NCBI RefSeq assembly: GCF_002020355.1
Contig: NZ_MPZV01000005.1
Span: 248,001-312,000, forward strand
Length of the DNA stretch: 64,000 nucleotides
Direction of reading: 5' to 3'
From: Thioclava sediminum
GTDB taxonomy: Bacteria; Pseudomonadota; Alphaproteobacteria; Rhodobacterales; Rhodobacteraceae
The translations under genes were made by a program, and so were the position numbers. Below, piece by piece: positions 15,335 to 24,194 of this stretch. Position 1 is the first letter of the stretch, and each line of letters starts with the position of its first letter. The notes beneath the pieces were generated by a model, which saw only the letters and a list, made by a program, of their open reading frames with translations, had not been told where the DNA came from and made no database searches.

Positions 15335-18300
15335 TCAAGAGCAACCGCTGGTCGCCCCGCAGGTGTTGCACTTCATGCAGGTGCCGTTGCGCACGAGCGT
15401 GTAGTTGCCGCAATCGCCGCAGGCCTCGCCCTCGTAGCCCTGCATCTTCGCCTTGGCGCGCGCATCCATCTGGACACCCCCAGAGGAGACCGCCGTGGAG
15501 CTGGACGCACGGGCCTGCGCGCTTTGCGCGGGCATCTGCGAGGTCACGACGTCCACACCGCCCTGCAGCACCATCAGCTCTTGCGGCAGGCGCTTGCGCA
15601 GGTAACCGGTCGAGGAAATCTGACGCAGCACTTCGAGCGATTTCGACGCGTTCTCGGACATCGGCTCGACATTGCCATCGGCGCGCTTGCCCTCGTTTTC
15701 GCCGCCGCCCAGATCGTCGAAGCTGGTGCCCTGCGGCTTGATATGCGCAAGGTCGGTGCGGTCGAGATAGGACACGGCCAGTTCGCGGAACACGTAATCG
15801 AGGATCGAGGTCGCGTTCTTGATCGAGTCGTTGCCCTGAACCATGCCGGCGGGTTCGAACTTGGTGAAGGTGAAGGCGTCCACGAACTCCTCCAGCGGCA
15901 CGCCGTATTGCAGACCGACCGACACGGCGATCGCGAAGTTGTTCATCATCGCCCGGAAGCCAGCGCCTTCCTTGTGCATGTCGATGAAGATCTCGCCCAG
16001 TGTGCCGTCCTGATATTCGCCGGTGCGCAGATAGACCTTGTGGCCGCCCACGACCGCCTTCTGGGTGTAGCCCTTGCGGCGCTCCGGAAGCTTCTCGCGG
16101 TGGGAGCGGACGATCTCCTTGACCAGCACCTTCTCGACGATCTTCTCGGCGAGCACGGCGGCCTTTTCCTGGGTCGAACCGGTGGCGAGGATTTCCTCGG
16201 CCTCCTCGTCATCCTCGACCAGCGCGGCGGCCAGCGGCTGCGACAGCTTGGAGCCGTCACGATAGAGCGCGTTGGCTTTGATGCCGAGCGACCAGCTGAG
16301 CTCGTAGGCCGCTTTCACGTCTTCGATCGAGGCGTGGTTCGCCATGTTGATCGTCTTCGAGATCGCCCCCGAGATGAAGCTCTGCGCGGCGGCCATCATG
16401 TAGATATGGCTGTCGACGCTGAGGTAGCGCTTGCCCTTCTTGCCGCAGGGGTTGGCGCAGTCGAACACGCTCAGATGCTCGTCCTTCAGATGCGGCGCCC
16501 CTTCCAGCGTCATCGTCCCGCAGACATGGTCGTTGGCGGCGTCGATCTGCTTCTTGGTGAAGCCGAGGTGACGCAGCATGTCGAAGGTCGGATCGTTCAG
16601 CTTCTCGGCCGGGATGCCCAGCGTCTGGGTGCAGAACTCCTCGCCCAGCGTCCACTGGTTGAAGACGAAGCGGATATCAAACGCCGTCGGCAGCGCGGCC
16701 TCGACCTTCTCGATCTCGCGCGGGCCGAAGCCGTGGCCGATCAGCGCCGTGGTGTTGATGTCGGGGCAGTTGCCGAGGCTGGCGTGACCCACCGCATAGG
16801 CGATGATCTCTTCGATCTGCGCCGAGCCATAGCCCAGCGTCTCGAGCGCGCCCGGCACCGAGCGGTTGATGATCTTGAAGTAGCCGCCGCCTGCGAGCTT
16901 CTTGAACTTCACCAGCGCGAAGTCCGGCTCGATCCCGGTGGTGTCGCAATCCATCACGAGACCGATCGTCCCGGTCGGCGCGATCACCGACACCTGCGCG
17001 TTGCGGTAGCCGTGCTTCTCGCCCAGCGCCAGCGCCTCGTCCCAGGCTTGGGTGGCGAGCGCGATCAGGTCCTGATCGGGGCAGCCCTTGTGATCGAGCG
17101 CGACCGGCTTGGTCTCGAGCGCCTCGTAACCCTCGGTCTTACCGTAGGCCGCGTTGCGGTGGTTACGGATGACGCGCAGCATGTGCTTCGCGTTCTTCTC
17201 GTAACCCGGGAAAGCGCCCAGCTCACCCGCCATCTCGGCCGAAGTGGCGTAGGACACACCGGTCATCACGGCAGTCAGCGCGCCACACAGCGCCCGGCCC
17301 TCTTTGCTGTCGTAGCCCAGACCCATGTTCATCAGCAGGCCGCCGATATTGGCATAGCCGAGGCCCAGCGTGCGGAAGTCGTAGCTGCGCTGCGCGATTT
17401 CCTTCGAGGGGAACTGCGCCATCAGCACCGAGATTTCCAGCGTCACGGTCCACAGACGGGTGGCGTGCATGTAGCTTTCCGCGTCGAACTTGCCGTCCTT
17501 GTAGAAGGTCAGCAGGTTCATCGAAGCGAGGTTACACGCCGTGTCGTCGAGGAACATGTATTCCGAGCACGGGTTCGAGCCGCGGATCGCGCCGTCTTCG
17601 GGGCAGGTGTGCCATTCGTTGACGGTGTCGTGGAACTGGATGCCCGGATCGGCGCAGGCCCATGCGGCGTGGCCGACCTGCTCCCACAGATCGCGCGCCT
17701 TCACGGTCTTCGCGACCTTACCGTCGGTGCGGCGGATCAGTTCCCAATCGGCATCGTCCTTCACCGCCTTCAGGAAAGCGTTGGTGACGCGCACCGAGTT
17801 GTTCGAGTTCTGGCCCGAGACCGAGACATAGGCTTCCGAGTCCCAATCGGTATCGTAAGTCGGGAATTCGATCGAGCTGTAGCCCTGCCGCGCATATTGC
17901 AGCACGCGGTTGATATAGGTCTCCGGGATCATCACGCGCTTGGCGGATTTGATCGCGGCTTTCAGCGCCTCGTTCTCGCTCGGATCGACCGAGGTCTCCG
18001 CCGAACCGTCGAATTCGCGGATCGCGGTGAAGATGCCGTTAAGTTCGCGCTCATGCAGCTTGGAGCCCGCGACCAGCGAAGCCACTTTCTGCTCTTCGAT
18101 GACCTTCCAGTTGACGAATTCCTCAATGTCCGGGTGATCCATGTCGCAGATCACCATCTTCGCCGCGCGGCGCGTGGTGCCGCCCGACTTGATCGCACCC
18201 GCTGCGCGGTCGCCGATCTTGAGGAAGCCCATCAGGCCCGAGGATTTGCCGCCGCCCGAGAGGCTCTCGCCTTCGGCGCGCAGGCTCGAGAAATTGGTGC

Positions 18301-18994
18301 CGGTGCCCGAGCCGTATTTGAACAGGCGCGCCTCACGGACCCAGAGGTCCATGATCCCGCCCTCTTTCACCAGATCGTCCGAGACCGACTGGATGAAGCA
18401 GGCATGGGGCTGCGGATGCTCGTAGGCCGAGGTCGAGGAGGTCAGCTTGCCCGACTTGTGGTCGACATAGAAGTGACCCTGACCGGGGCCGTCGATGCCG
18501 TAAGCCCAGTGCAGGCCGGTGTTGAACCATTGCGGCGAGTTCGGCGCGGCCATCTGTTCGGCCAGCATGAAGCGCATCTCGTCATAGTAAGCCTGCGCAT
18601 CAGCTTCCGTGGAGAAGTAGCCGCCCTTCCAGCCCCAATAGCACCAGGCACCGGCGAGACGGTCGAACACTTGCTTGGCCGAGTTTTCACCGGTGTAGCG
18701 CGCCTCTTCGGGGAGCTGAGCAAGCGCCTCTTCATCGGGGACCGAGCGCCACAGGAATTCCGGCACGCCCTTCTCTTTGACCTTCTTCAGCGCCGCCGGA
18801 ACGCCGGCCTTGCGGAAGTATTTCTGCGCGAGAACGTCAGACGCCACCTGGCTCCAGCGGCCGGGCACCTCGACCGACTCGTTTCGGAACACCACTTTCC
18901 CGTCGGGGTTGCGAATCTCAGACGTGGTCGTCGTGAATTCCAGCGCGCCGTAAGCGCCGGTTTCGTCGGTGGTGAACTTCCGTTCGATCTTCAT
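15335..18994 (-). CDS. nrdJ: Vitamin B12-dependent (class II) ribonucleoside-diphosphate reductase
   Basis: 1219 residues, the expected size of the long NrdJ form. It reduces ribonucleotides to deoxyribonucleotides with adenosylcobalamin as radical source, working with or without oxygen. Visible are the substrate-site region ([19 protein letters not shown]), [20 protein letters not shown] with the active-site Cys and Asn-Cys-like loop, [20 protein letters not shown], and a C-terminal Cys-rich tail ([13 protein letters not shown]) that carries reducing equivalents. The ATG at 18994 is preceded by GGGGACAGGG; an upstream in-frame extension translates the promoter region and is rejected. No other reductase genes are in the window. 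Confidence 0.97.
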   Translation of the reverse strand: MKIERKFTTDETGAYGALEFTTTTSEIRNPDGKVVFRNESVEVPGRWSQVASDVLAQKYFRKAGVPAALKKVKEKGVPEFLWRSVPDEEALAQLPEEARYTGENSAKQVFDRLAGAWCYWGWKGGYFSTEADAQAYYDEMRFMLAEQMAAPNSPQWFNTGLHWAYGIDGPGQGHFYVDHKSGKLTSSTSAYEHPQPHACFIQSVSDDLVKEGGIMDLWVREARLFKYGSGTGTNFSSLRAEGESLSGGGKSSGLMGFLKIGDRAAGAIKSGGTTRRAAKMVICDMDHPDIEEFVNWKVIEEQKVASLVAGSKLHERELNGIFTAIREFDGSAETSVDPSENEALKAAIKSAKRVMIPETYINRVLQYARQGYSSIEFPTYDTDWDSEAYVSVSGQNSNNSVRVTNAFLKAVKDDADWELIRRTDGKVAKTVKARDLWEQVGHAAWACADPGIQFHDTVNEWHTCPEDGAIRGSNPCSEYMFLDDTACNLASMNLLTFYKDGKFDAESYMHATRLWTVTLEISVLMAQFPSKEIAQRSYDFRTLGLGYANIGGLLMNMGLGYDSKEGRALCGALTAVMTGVSYATSAEMAGELGAFPGYEKNAKHMLRVIRNHRNAAYGKTEGYEALETKPVALDHKGCPDQDLIALATQAWDEALALGEKHGYRNAQVSVIAPTGTIGLVMDCDTTGIEPDFALVKFKKLAGGGYFKIINRSVPGALETLGYGSAQIEEIIAYAVGHASLGNCPDINTTALIGHGFGPREIEKVEAALPTAFDIRFVFNQWTLGEEFCTQTLGIPAEKLNDPTFDMLRHLGFTKKQIDAANDHVCGTMTLEGAPHLKDEHLSVFDCANPCGKKGKRYLSVDSHIYMMAAAQSFISGAISKTINMANHASIEDVKAAYELSWSLGIKANALYRDGSKLSQPLAAALVEDDEEAEEILATGSTQEKAAVLAEKIVEKVLVKEIVRSHREKLPERRKGYTQKAVVGGHKVYLRTGEYQDGTLGEIFIDMHKEGAGFRAMMNNFAIAVSVGLQYGVPLEEFVDAFTFTKFEPAGMVQGNDSIKNATSILDYVFRELAVSYLDRTDLAHIKPQGTSFDDLGGGENEGKRADGNVEPMSENASKSLEVLRQISSTGYLRKRLPQELMVLQGGVDVVTSQMPAQSAQARASSSTAVSSGGVQMDARAKAKMQGYEGEACGDCGNYTLVRNGTCMKCNTCGATSGCS

Positions 18995-19144
18995 TGCCCT
19001 GTCCCCGTTTGCAGTCAGTCCAATCTGGTGCCGGCGGGAGCCGCAGAAGACAAAGAAGCCCGGGCCTCGCAGTCGACACCGCGAGGGCTGCGCGCCCCGG
19101 ATTCGGGGGTGCAATGTCCGAAATCTGTCCCTTGGCCCTAGGCT

Positions 19145-19192
19145 CCACTACATCTGGTGGGTTAGCCTCCGACACCACACAACCTGCCGTAG
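19145..19192 (-). promoter_or_regulatory. Candidate NrdR box pair upstream of nrdJ
   Basis: CCACTACATCTGGTGG (19145-19160) is an imperfect palindrome resembling the NrdR box (roughly ACACWATATNTWGTGT). A weaker partner ACACAACCTGCCGTAG starts 32 bases away at 19177, close to the usual 31-32 base spacing of NrdR boxes. They lie about 150-200 bases before the nrdJ start. The NrdR repressor represses ribonucleotide reductase genes in this way. Confidence 0.5.
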
Positions 19193-19378
19193 GCGCACCG
19201 AGCCGTCAACGAAACTTTCACCTAGAGTCAGTCCATTTTTCAGTTGACCGGCCCCGAGGGAAGCGCGCTGCACGATTCCTCCACATTTGGTTAACGCATG
19301 GGCGCTGCATTGCGGCACCAATAAGGGCCAAATTTCATTGAAGATTCGGGGGCTTTGGCCGCTCATCTGGCAATTTCA

Positions 19379-19405
19379 ATCCACAGAACGCAATATCTTG
19401 TGGAT
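19379..19405 (-). promoter_or_regulatory. NrdR-like box inside an inverted pair of DnaA-box-like sites
   Basis: ATCCACA (19379-19385) and TGTGGAT (19399-19405) form a 7-bp inverted repeat 13 bases apart. With flanks they read CAATCCACA and CTATCCACA, seven and eight of nine matches to the DnaA box TTATCCACA. Between and over them ACGCAATATCTTGTGG (19388-19403) matches about 13 of 16 positions of the NrdR box. nrdJ begins about 390 bases away. Confidence 0.4.
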
Positions 19406-19522
19406 AGCCTCGCCGGGGTTGCGCAAAATTTGGGCAAAGCCGAAGAGCGTGTCGCTAGTGTCACAATCAAGAGCCTACCACTAGATATAGCGGGCCCGAT
19501 TCCGGCGATTTCGAGGGGATGG

Positions 19523-19596
19523 TCGGGGCGGCGAGATTCGAACTCACGACCTTCTGTACCCAAAACAGACGCGCTACCAGGCTGCGCTACGCCCCG
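19523..19596 (-). tRNA. tRNA-Pro (anticodon UGG)
   Basis: A 74-base cloverleaf on the minus strand. The acceptor stem CGGGGCG (19596-19590) pairs with CGCCCCG (19530-19524), with discriminator A at 19523. The D-arm is AGCGCAGCCTGGTAGCGC, the anticodon stem-loop TCTGT-TTTGGGT-ACAGA with anticodon TGG, and the T-arm carries GTTCGAATC. The initial C typical of bacterial tRNA-Pro is present. The 3' CCA is not fully encoded (ACC then T). It lies 40 bases after the DUF192 gene on the same strand and may share its transcript. Confidence 0.97.
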
Positions 19597-19636
19597 ACGC
19601 CCTCTCCTTACAAAGAGGCTCGTCCCAAGGAAAGGG

Positions 19637-20128
19637 TCATTCGCAGGGAAATGCGGCCAGCGCGGGATCAACGCTGGGATGCGCCAGTTGCGTGCCCGGC
19701 GCGATGCCGTGGCGCGCCGCCATCCCGGCATTGATCTCGAGCACGTAGCGAACCGGTGCGCCGGAGGGAATCGGGGTGTCGTCATTGGGCGTCGTATTGG
19801 CCGCGACCTTCACCACCTCGCCCGTCGGATCGATGAACACCATATCGAGCGGCAGCGGCGTGTCATGCATCCAGAAAGCCACCTCCCGCGCATGCTCGTA
19901 GATGAAGAGCATTCCTGCCCCTTCGTCCATCTCGCGCCGCCCCATTAGGCCCTGCGCGCGCTCGGCGCTGCTATCGGCAATCTCGACGGTGAAGCTGACC
20001 GGCTGGTTCCCGGTGCGCAGAATGGCGAGGTCATCGCGGCACTGCGCCCCCTCCGCCGCGGCGAGGCCCGGCGTTACGGCAAGGAAAAGCGCGGCGCTCA
20101 GCGCCCGGATTTCAAGCCTGCATCCCAT
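19637..20128 (-). CDS. DUF192 family exported protein
   Basis: 163 residues with a signal peptide (ALSAALFLAVTPGLAAAEG). The DUF192 core is clear: FTVEIADSSAERAQGLMGRR, then AGMLFIYEHAREVAFWMHDT, LPLDMVFIDPTGEVV and YVLEINAGMAARHGI. The biochemical role of the family is unknown; members are small exported or cytoplasmic beta-rich proteins. The ATG at 20128 lies inside the 3' end of the cold-shock gene (31-base overlap), indicating translational coupling or a misplaced start; no later start keeps the whole signal peptide. Confidence 0.88.
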   Translation of the reverse strand: MGCRLEIRALSAALFLAVTPGLAAAEGAQCRDDLAILRTGNQPVSFTVEIADSSAERAQGLMGRREMDEGAGMLFIYEHAREVAFWMHDTPLPLDMVFIDPTGEVVKVAANTTPNDDTPIPSGAPVRYVLEINAGMAARHGIAPGTQLAHPSVDPALAAFPCE

Positions 20129-20652
20129 GCGAGAACCTGTGCCGCCATCCGGCCGCGCTTGCCTTCGATCACGCGCAGGCACACCGCTTCGCCGGGAGTC
20201 AGATCGGCAAAACCCGACCGGCGCAGAACTTCCATATGGATGAAGATGTCCTCGTCATTCTCGAAGACATTGGCAAAGCCGAAGCCCTTGGACTTTTCGA
20301 ACCACTTCACCCGCGCGGGCTCCAATGGCAGCGCCGCGATATCGTCGAACGTGTTGTCGCCCAGATCCTCGATCGGCGCGACGGGCTCGCCTTCCGGAGG
20401 AAGAATCTCCAAAACCTCGACCGCCTGCGCGCCGCGCGGGGTCAGCTGCATCTGGACGCGAATCCGTGCGTGGTCGGCAATCGAGCCCTGACCGAAATTG
20501 CGCAGAACATTCGCATGAAGAAGGATGTCCGGCCCCCCTTCGCCATCGACGATGAAGCCGAACCCTTTGACAGGGTCGAACCATTTGACGGTGCCAGTCA
20601 CCTCACGAAGCTCTGCCTCGGACTCCCCCAGCATATTCCATCCCGTTTGCAT
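20098..20652 (-). CDS. Protein with two cold-shock domains
   Basis: 184 residues. Two CspA-like nucleic-acid-binding domains are present: residues about 18-85 (TGTVKWFDPVKGFGFI, then ILLHANVLRNFG) and 115-180 (ARVKWFEKSKGFGF, EDIFIHMEVLRRSGF). Each carries the RNP1-like KGFGF; RNP2 is weaker (DILLHA, EDIFIH). Such double-domain proteins are common in alphaproteobacteria and act as RNA chaperones or single-strand binders. The start at 20652 has AGGAAAG seven bases before it; ATGs at 20685 and 20634 are alternatives that leave both domains intact. Sits between pdxH and DUF192 on the same strand. Confidence 0.9.
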   Translation of the reverse strand: MQTGWNMLGESEAELREVTGTVKWFDPVKGFGFIVDGEGGPDILLHANVLRNFGQGSIADHARIRVQMQLTPRGAQAVEVLEILPPEGEPVAPIEDLGDNTFDDIAALPLEPARVKWFEKSKGFGFANVFENDEDIFIHMEVLRRSGFADLTPGEAVCLRVIEGKRGRMAAQVLAWDAGLKSGR

Positions 20653-20771
20653 TCGCGGGCTTTCCTGTTCGCATTTCCTCCGCACGTCCTTCTGGAAATG
20701 CGGTGTTTAGGGGACACTTCAAGAGATTGCCCAAAGTTTCAAGACCCTATGCAATTCACGAAGCGCGAGTT

Positions 20772-21395
20772 TCAGGGGTTCAGGCGGGTTACAACCCACT
20801 GATCGGCAAGGGTTTGCCGGCTCCAGCGGAAGCGATCATGAAGGCGAAAAGAACCGTCCGCCCAGAATTCCAACTCCAACGGTTTGATTCTGAACCCTCC
20901 CCAAAACGGCGGCCGATCGGGATTCGCACCGTGGCTCGCGGTCACCTTCGCGACCTCCGCCATCAAGGCGCTGCGTGAACTCAGTGGCTCACTTTGTCGC
21001 GAGGCCCAGGCGCCGAGACGCGATTTCAGCGAGCGCGACTTGTAGTAGGCGTCGGCCTGCGGCCCCTCCTCGCGCTCAACCATACCGCGAACCCGAATCT
21101 GACGGCGCAACGATTTCCAATGCATCACAAAGGCGGCTTTCCCGGCGCTTTCGATCTCCTGCGCCTTCACCGATCCGTAGTTGGTGTAGAAGACGAAAGC
21201 CCCGCCGGAGGGCATGTCGCGCCCTTCGATTTCCTTGAGAAGAACCATGCGCGCATTGGGCAACCCGTCCGGATCGACCGTCGCCAGGGCAATCGCATTG
21301 GGATCGTTGATCTCGGTGTCCGCGGCCTCATCCAGCCATGTCTGCGCGATGGCAAAGGGATCTTCGCCTGCGAAAATTCCGGTTCTGTCACTCAT
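20772..21395 (-). CDS. pdxH: Pyridoxamine 5'-phosphate oxidase
   Basis: 207 residues. An FMN enzyme that makes pyridoxal 5'-phosphate from the pyridoxine or pyridoxamine phosphate. Family features: [20 protein letters not shown] (FMN binding), [33 protein letters not shown], the [16 protein letters not shown] loop, and the C-terminal [20 protein letters not shown] plus W(V)VTRLNP ending. The ATG at 21395 follows GGAGGCGAGT; the longer in-frame upstream reading lacks homology-like sequence. It is divergent from fabI across 164 bases. Confidence 0.95.
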   Translation of the reverse strand: MSDRTGIFAGEDPFAIAQTWLDEAADTEINDPNAIALATVDPDGLPNARMVLLKEIEGRDMPSGGAFVFYTNYGSVKAQEIESAGKAAFVMHWKSLRRQIRVRGMVEREEGPQADAYYKSRSLKSRLGAWASRQSEPLSSRSALMAEVAKVTASHGANPDRPPFWGGFRIKPLELEFWADGSFRLHDRFRWSRQTLADQWVVTRLNP

Positions 21396-21473
21396 ACTCG
21401 CCTCCAGTCTCGTCGCCGCATCGCACATCGTGCTCAACGCCCAGATCTGCAACACGATCCACACGATCATGCT

Positions 21474-21486
21474 TGACCGGAGGTCA
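21474..21486. promoter_or_regulatory. Palindrome TGACC-GGA-GGTCA between pdxH and fabI
   Basis: A perfect 5-bp inverted repeat with a three-base centre, 74 bases before the fabI start and 79 before pdxH. It overlaps a possible TTGACC -35 hexamer for fabI at 21473-21478. It could be an operator for either gene; the regulator is not known. Confidence 0.35.
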
Positions 21487-21559
21487 GTAGCCTTGATGCG
21501 TCTCCACCTTTCGCCTAAAGCATTCGGACTTACCAGAGCGAAGCGGGGGAAAACCTGAC

Positions 21560-22381
21560 ATGTCAAACAACCTGATGGCAGGCAAACGCGGGCTGATTAT
21601 GGGCCTTGCGAATGACAAATCCATCGCCTGGGGCATCGCCAAAGCCCTCGCGGATGCCGGTGCGGAGCTGGCCTTCTCGTTCCAGGGCGAGGCGCTCAAG
21701 AAGCGCGTGGGGCCGCTGGCAGAACAGCTCGGCTCCGATATCCTCGTGGAATGCGACGTCGCCAGCGGCGACTCGATCCAGACGCTCTTCGAGACGCTGC
21801 GCACCCATTGGGACAGCATCGATTTCGTCGTCCACGCGATCGGCTTCTCCGACAAGTCGGAGCTGCGCGGGCGCTATGTCGATACTTCGCGCGAAAATTT
21901 CAAAACCACGATGGACATCTCGGTCTATTCCTTCACCGCCGTGTGCAAGGAAGCCGCCGCGATGATGAACGAGGGCGGCTCGCTGCTCACGCTCACCTAT
22001 TACGGTGCCGAGCAGGTCATGCCGCATTACAACGTGATGGGCGTGGCGAAAGCGGCGCTGGAAGCGAGCGTGATGTATATCGCCGAGGATCTGGGCAAAG
22101 ACGGCATCCGCTGCAACGCGATCTCCGCTGGCCCGATCAAGACCCTCGCGGCTTCGGGCATCGGTGACTTCCGCTACATCATGAAGTGGAACGAGCTGAA
22201 CTCGCCGCTGCGCCGCAACGTGACTCAGGAAGAAGTCGGCAAGGCCGCGCTCTACCTGCTCTCCGATCTCGGTTCCGGCACCACCGGCGAGACGCTGCAT
22301 GTCGACGCTGGCTATCACGTGGTGGGCATGAAAGCGGTCGACGCGCCCGATATCGACGTGGTCACCAAGCGGAAGGAATGA
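21560..22381 (+). CDS. fabI: Enoyl-[acyl-carrier-protein] reductase (NADH)
   Basis: 273 residues. It catalyses the last reduction of each fatty acid elongation cycle. Features of FabI: the N-terminal [20 protein letters not shown] nucleotide-binding loop (glycine spacing unlike classical SDRs), [12 protein letters not shown] near residue 95, the catalytic Tyr-x6-Lys in Y(N)VMGVAK near residue 157, and [15 protein letters not shown] followed by [20 protein letters not shown]. The length is typical. An RBS-like GCGGGGGAAAA precedes the ATG. The LysE-family gene follows after a single base, so they are co-transcribed. Confidence 0.95.
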   Translation: MSNNLMAGKRGLIMGLANDKSIAWGIAKALADAGAELAFSFQGEALKKRVGPLAEQLGSDILVECDVASGDSIQTLFETLRTHWDSIDFVVHAIGFSDKSELRGRYVDTSRENFKTTMDISVYSFTAVCKEAAAMMNEGGSLLTLTYYGAEQVMPHYNVMGVAKAALEASVMYIAEDLGKDGIRCNAISAGPIKTLAASGIGDFRYIMKWNELNSPLRRNVTQEEVGKAALYLLSDLGSGTTGETLHVDAGYHVVGMKAVDAPDIDVVTKRKE

Positions 22382-22382
22382 G

Positions 22383-23000
22383 ATGACCCTCGCGGCCCTC
22401 ACCGCGATCTATTTCGTGCATCTGGCCGCGGCGATGTCGCCGGGGCCAGCTGTGCTGCTGGCCGCGCGCACGGGTCTGCGCGAGGGCTTCGGTCGCGGCA
22501 TCTGGCTCGCGCTCGGTATCGGCCTGGGCGCGGTGATCTGGGCGGCGGCGGCACTTTTCGGCCTCGCCCTCGTCTTCAAGGTCGCCCCTGCCCTGCTGAC
22601 CACACTCAAGATCGCGGGCGCGGCCTATCTGCTCTGGCTCGCCTATAAGATGTGGCGCCATGCGGGCGACCCGATGGATGAAGAGATCCCCGACCTGCCG
22701 CGCACCCGCTCCATCCCCCGGCTGATCTGGCTCGGCGTCTCGACCCAGCTCGCCAACCCCAAACCCGCCGTGTTCTTCGGCACTGTCTTCCTGACCTTCA
22801 TCCCGCCGTCGGCACCCGCCTGGGCCTATGTCGCGATCCTCGGCATCGTGATGTTCAACGATGCGGGGTGGAACGTCATCGTCGCGCGGATCTTCTCGCT
22901 CGAGAAAACGCGCGCGGCCTATCTGAACCTGAAAACCGTGATCGAGCGCTGCTTTGGCGGCCTGCTGGCGCTGCTCGGTCTGAAACTCGCTCTGAGCTGA
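22383..23000 (+). CDS. LysE/RhtB family amino acid exporter
   Basis: 205 residues, inner membrane, with about six hydrophobic segments. The family signature is at the N-terminus ([21 protein letters not shown]), followed by [15 protein letters not shown] and a central loop with [15 protein letters not shown]. Members export amino acids such as lysine, threonine or homoserine lactones; the substrate cannot be told. The gene begins one base after the fabI stop and is followed after 11 bases by gpt, in an apparent operon. Confidence 0.88.
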   Translation: MTLAALTAIYFVHLAAAMSPGPAVLLAARTGLREGFGRGIWLALGIGLGAVIWAAAALFGLALVFKVAPALLTTLKIAGAAYLLWLAYKMWRHAGDPMDEEIPDLPRTRSIPRLIWLGVSTQLANPKPAVFFGTVFLTFIPPSAPAWAYVAILGIVMFNDAGWNVIVARIFSLEKTRAAYLNLKTVIERCFGGLLALLGLKLALS

Positions 23001-23011
23001 GGAGACCCCCG

Positions 23012-23518
23012 ATGTCCGATCGTCTGCCGCATGAAAAAGGCTTCCATGTCAGCTGGGACCAGATCCACCGCGATGCGCGCGCGCTCGCATGGCGCCTCGA
23101 CGGCAAGGGCCCGGGCGACGGCAGCTGGCGCGCGGTGGTGGGCATCACCCGTGGCGGCCTCGTTCCGGCGGCGATCGTCGCGCGCGAGCTCGACATCCGC
23201 ACGGTCGATACGATCTCGGTCAAAAGCTACAACCATCAGGAACAGCGCGAAGCGCAGGTCATCAAGCCCACGCAAGAGAGCCTGATGGAAAACGGCGGCG
23301 AAGGCGTGCTGATCGTCGACGACCTCGTCGACACCGGCAACACGCTGAAGCTGGTGCGCGACCTCTTCCCGAAGGCGCAATTCGCCACCGTCTACGCCAA
23401 GCCGATGGGCGCGCCGCTGGTCGACACCTTCATCACCGAGGTCAGCCAAGACACCTGGATCTTCTTCCCCTGGGACATGGCGCTGCAATATGTGCAGCCG
23501 TATCGCGGCACGGACTGA
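23012..23518 (+). CDS. gpt: Xanthine-guanine phosphoribosyltransferase
   Basis: 168 residues. Purine salvage enzyme joining xanthine or guanine to phosphoribosyl pyrophosphate. The PRPP-binding motif is [14 protein letters not shown] (about residues 95-108), with [20 protein letters not shown] upstream and the base-recognition tail [11 protein letters not shown] near the C-terminus. The start at 23012 is preceded by CTGAGGAG. A longer in-frame reading runs back inside the LysE gene and is rejected. The length matches the Gpt family. Confidence 0.94.
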   Translation: MSDRLPHEKGFHVSWDQIHRDARALAWRLDGKGPGDGSWRAVVGITRGGLVPAAIVARELDIRTVDTISVKSYNHQEQREAQVIKPTQESLMENGGEGVLIVDDLVDTGNTLKLVRDLFPKAQFATVYAKPMGAPLVDTFITEVSQDTWIFFPWDMALQYVQPYRGTD

Positions 23519-23521
23519 TCG

Positions 23522-24040
23522 GTGAAATTCGGCGCGCCCGGAACCCCTCTGGGTCGGTTCCTGCACTGGCTCTTCGAGGTCAGCCTGATCATCAAGGCAA
23601 TCTTCGAGATTGCGGAAACGCTGTCTGGCCTCGCGCTGCTCGGCCTGCCGAAGAATGCGCTGTTCGATGCAGCGCATTGGCTGACCGCGCGCGAGCTGCG
23701 CGAGGATCCCAATGACCGGATCGCCAATGCATTCCTGAACGCGGCCCATCACTTCTCGATCCAGACGCAGGATTTCTACGGCTTCTATTTCACCAGCCAC
23801 GGCTTGCTGAAACTTGTCGTCGTGCTGCTGCTGATCCGCGGGCTGATCTGGGCCTATCCGATGGCGATCGTGATGATGACGGGCTTCGTGGCCTACCAGA
23901 TGTATCTCTATAGCCTGAACCATGGCGCAGGCATGCTGGCGCTGACGGTGCTGGATCTCGTGGTGATCGCACTGACCCTGCGCGAATGGTACGTGCGGCA
24001 CAACTTCGCGTGGCGCAACCACCGTGAGAGACGCAGCTAG
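23522..24040 (+). CDS. DUF2127 membrane protein
   Basis: 172 residues starting with GTG, three bases after gpt. Hydrophobic segments occur at about 15-45 (FEVSLIIKAIFEIAETLSGL), 95-112 (LLKLVVVLLLIRGLIW), 115-130 (AIVMMTGFVAYQMYLYS) and 138-155. The GLLKLVVVLLLIRGLIWAYP stretch is typical of DUF2127 integral membrane proteins, whose role is unknown. The stop codon is immediately followed by a pair of dispersed repeats. Confidence 0.8.
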   Translation: MKFGAPGTPLGRFLHWLFEVSLIIKAIFEIAETLSGLALLGLPKNALFDAAHWLTARELREDPNDRIANAFLNAAHHFSIQTQDFYGFYFTSHGLLKLVVVLLLIRGLIWAYPMAIVMMTGFVAYQMYLYSLNHGAGMLALTVLDLVVIALTLREWYVRHNFAWRNHRERRS

Positions 24041-24088
24041 GGGGCGCTGCCTCCCTTCGCCTGCCCGGATATTTCCGCCAAGAGGAAG
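24041..24088 (+). repeat. Dispersed intergenic repeat, copy 2a
   Basis: GGGGCGCTGCCTCCC, then GCCCGGATATTTCCGCC and AAGAGGAAG. It begins directly after the TAG stop of the DUF2127 gene and follows the same order of modules as the copies at 1900 and 40892. An inverted copy lies six bases further on. Confidence 0.65.
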
Positions 24089-24094
24089 CGCAAA

Positions 24095-24138
24095 CCTCTT
24101 CTTCTCGATCCAAATATCCCCGCCGGAGGCTCCCGCCT
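24095..24138 (-). repeat. Dispersed intergenic repeat, copy 2b (inverted)
   Basis: Read on the minus strand: GGGAGCCTCCGGCGGGGAT continuing ATTTGG and an A/G-rich tail (GAGAAGAAGAGG). It is the same subtype as the copy at 35770 and lies head-to-head with copy 2a, so the transcript could fold back on itself here. It lies about 55 bases before the aminotransferase start. Confidence 0.65.
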
Positions 24139-24194
24139 CTTGCCAAGCGCGCGACGCTCTGCTGATCTCGCGCCGATCAGCCAGAAGGACCCCC

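Larger units (their letters stand above)
18995..19522. other. 528-base non-coding region upstream of nrdJ
   Basis: No convincing gene on either strand. It holds NrdR-box-like sites near 19145-19192 and at 19388-19403, an inverted pair of DnaA-box-like sequences (19379-19405), and the 3' side of tRNA-Pro. I looked for a cobalamin riboswitch, which some nrdJ genes have, and did not find its conserved B12-box core. Confidence 0.6.

Noticed and set aside
15287-19141. A 1284-codon open frame on the plus strand opposite nrdJ
   Set aside because: It is the antisense shadow of a clearly coding gene in GC-rich DNA; its translation is Arg/His/Val-rich and shows no domain.
18995-19380. A cobalamin riboswitch before nrdJ
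   Set aside because: B12-dependent reductase genes can have one, but the conserved B12-box core and pairing pattern were not found.
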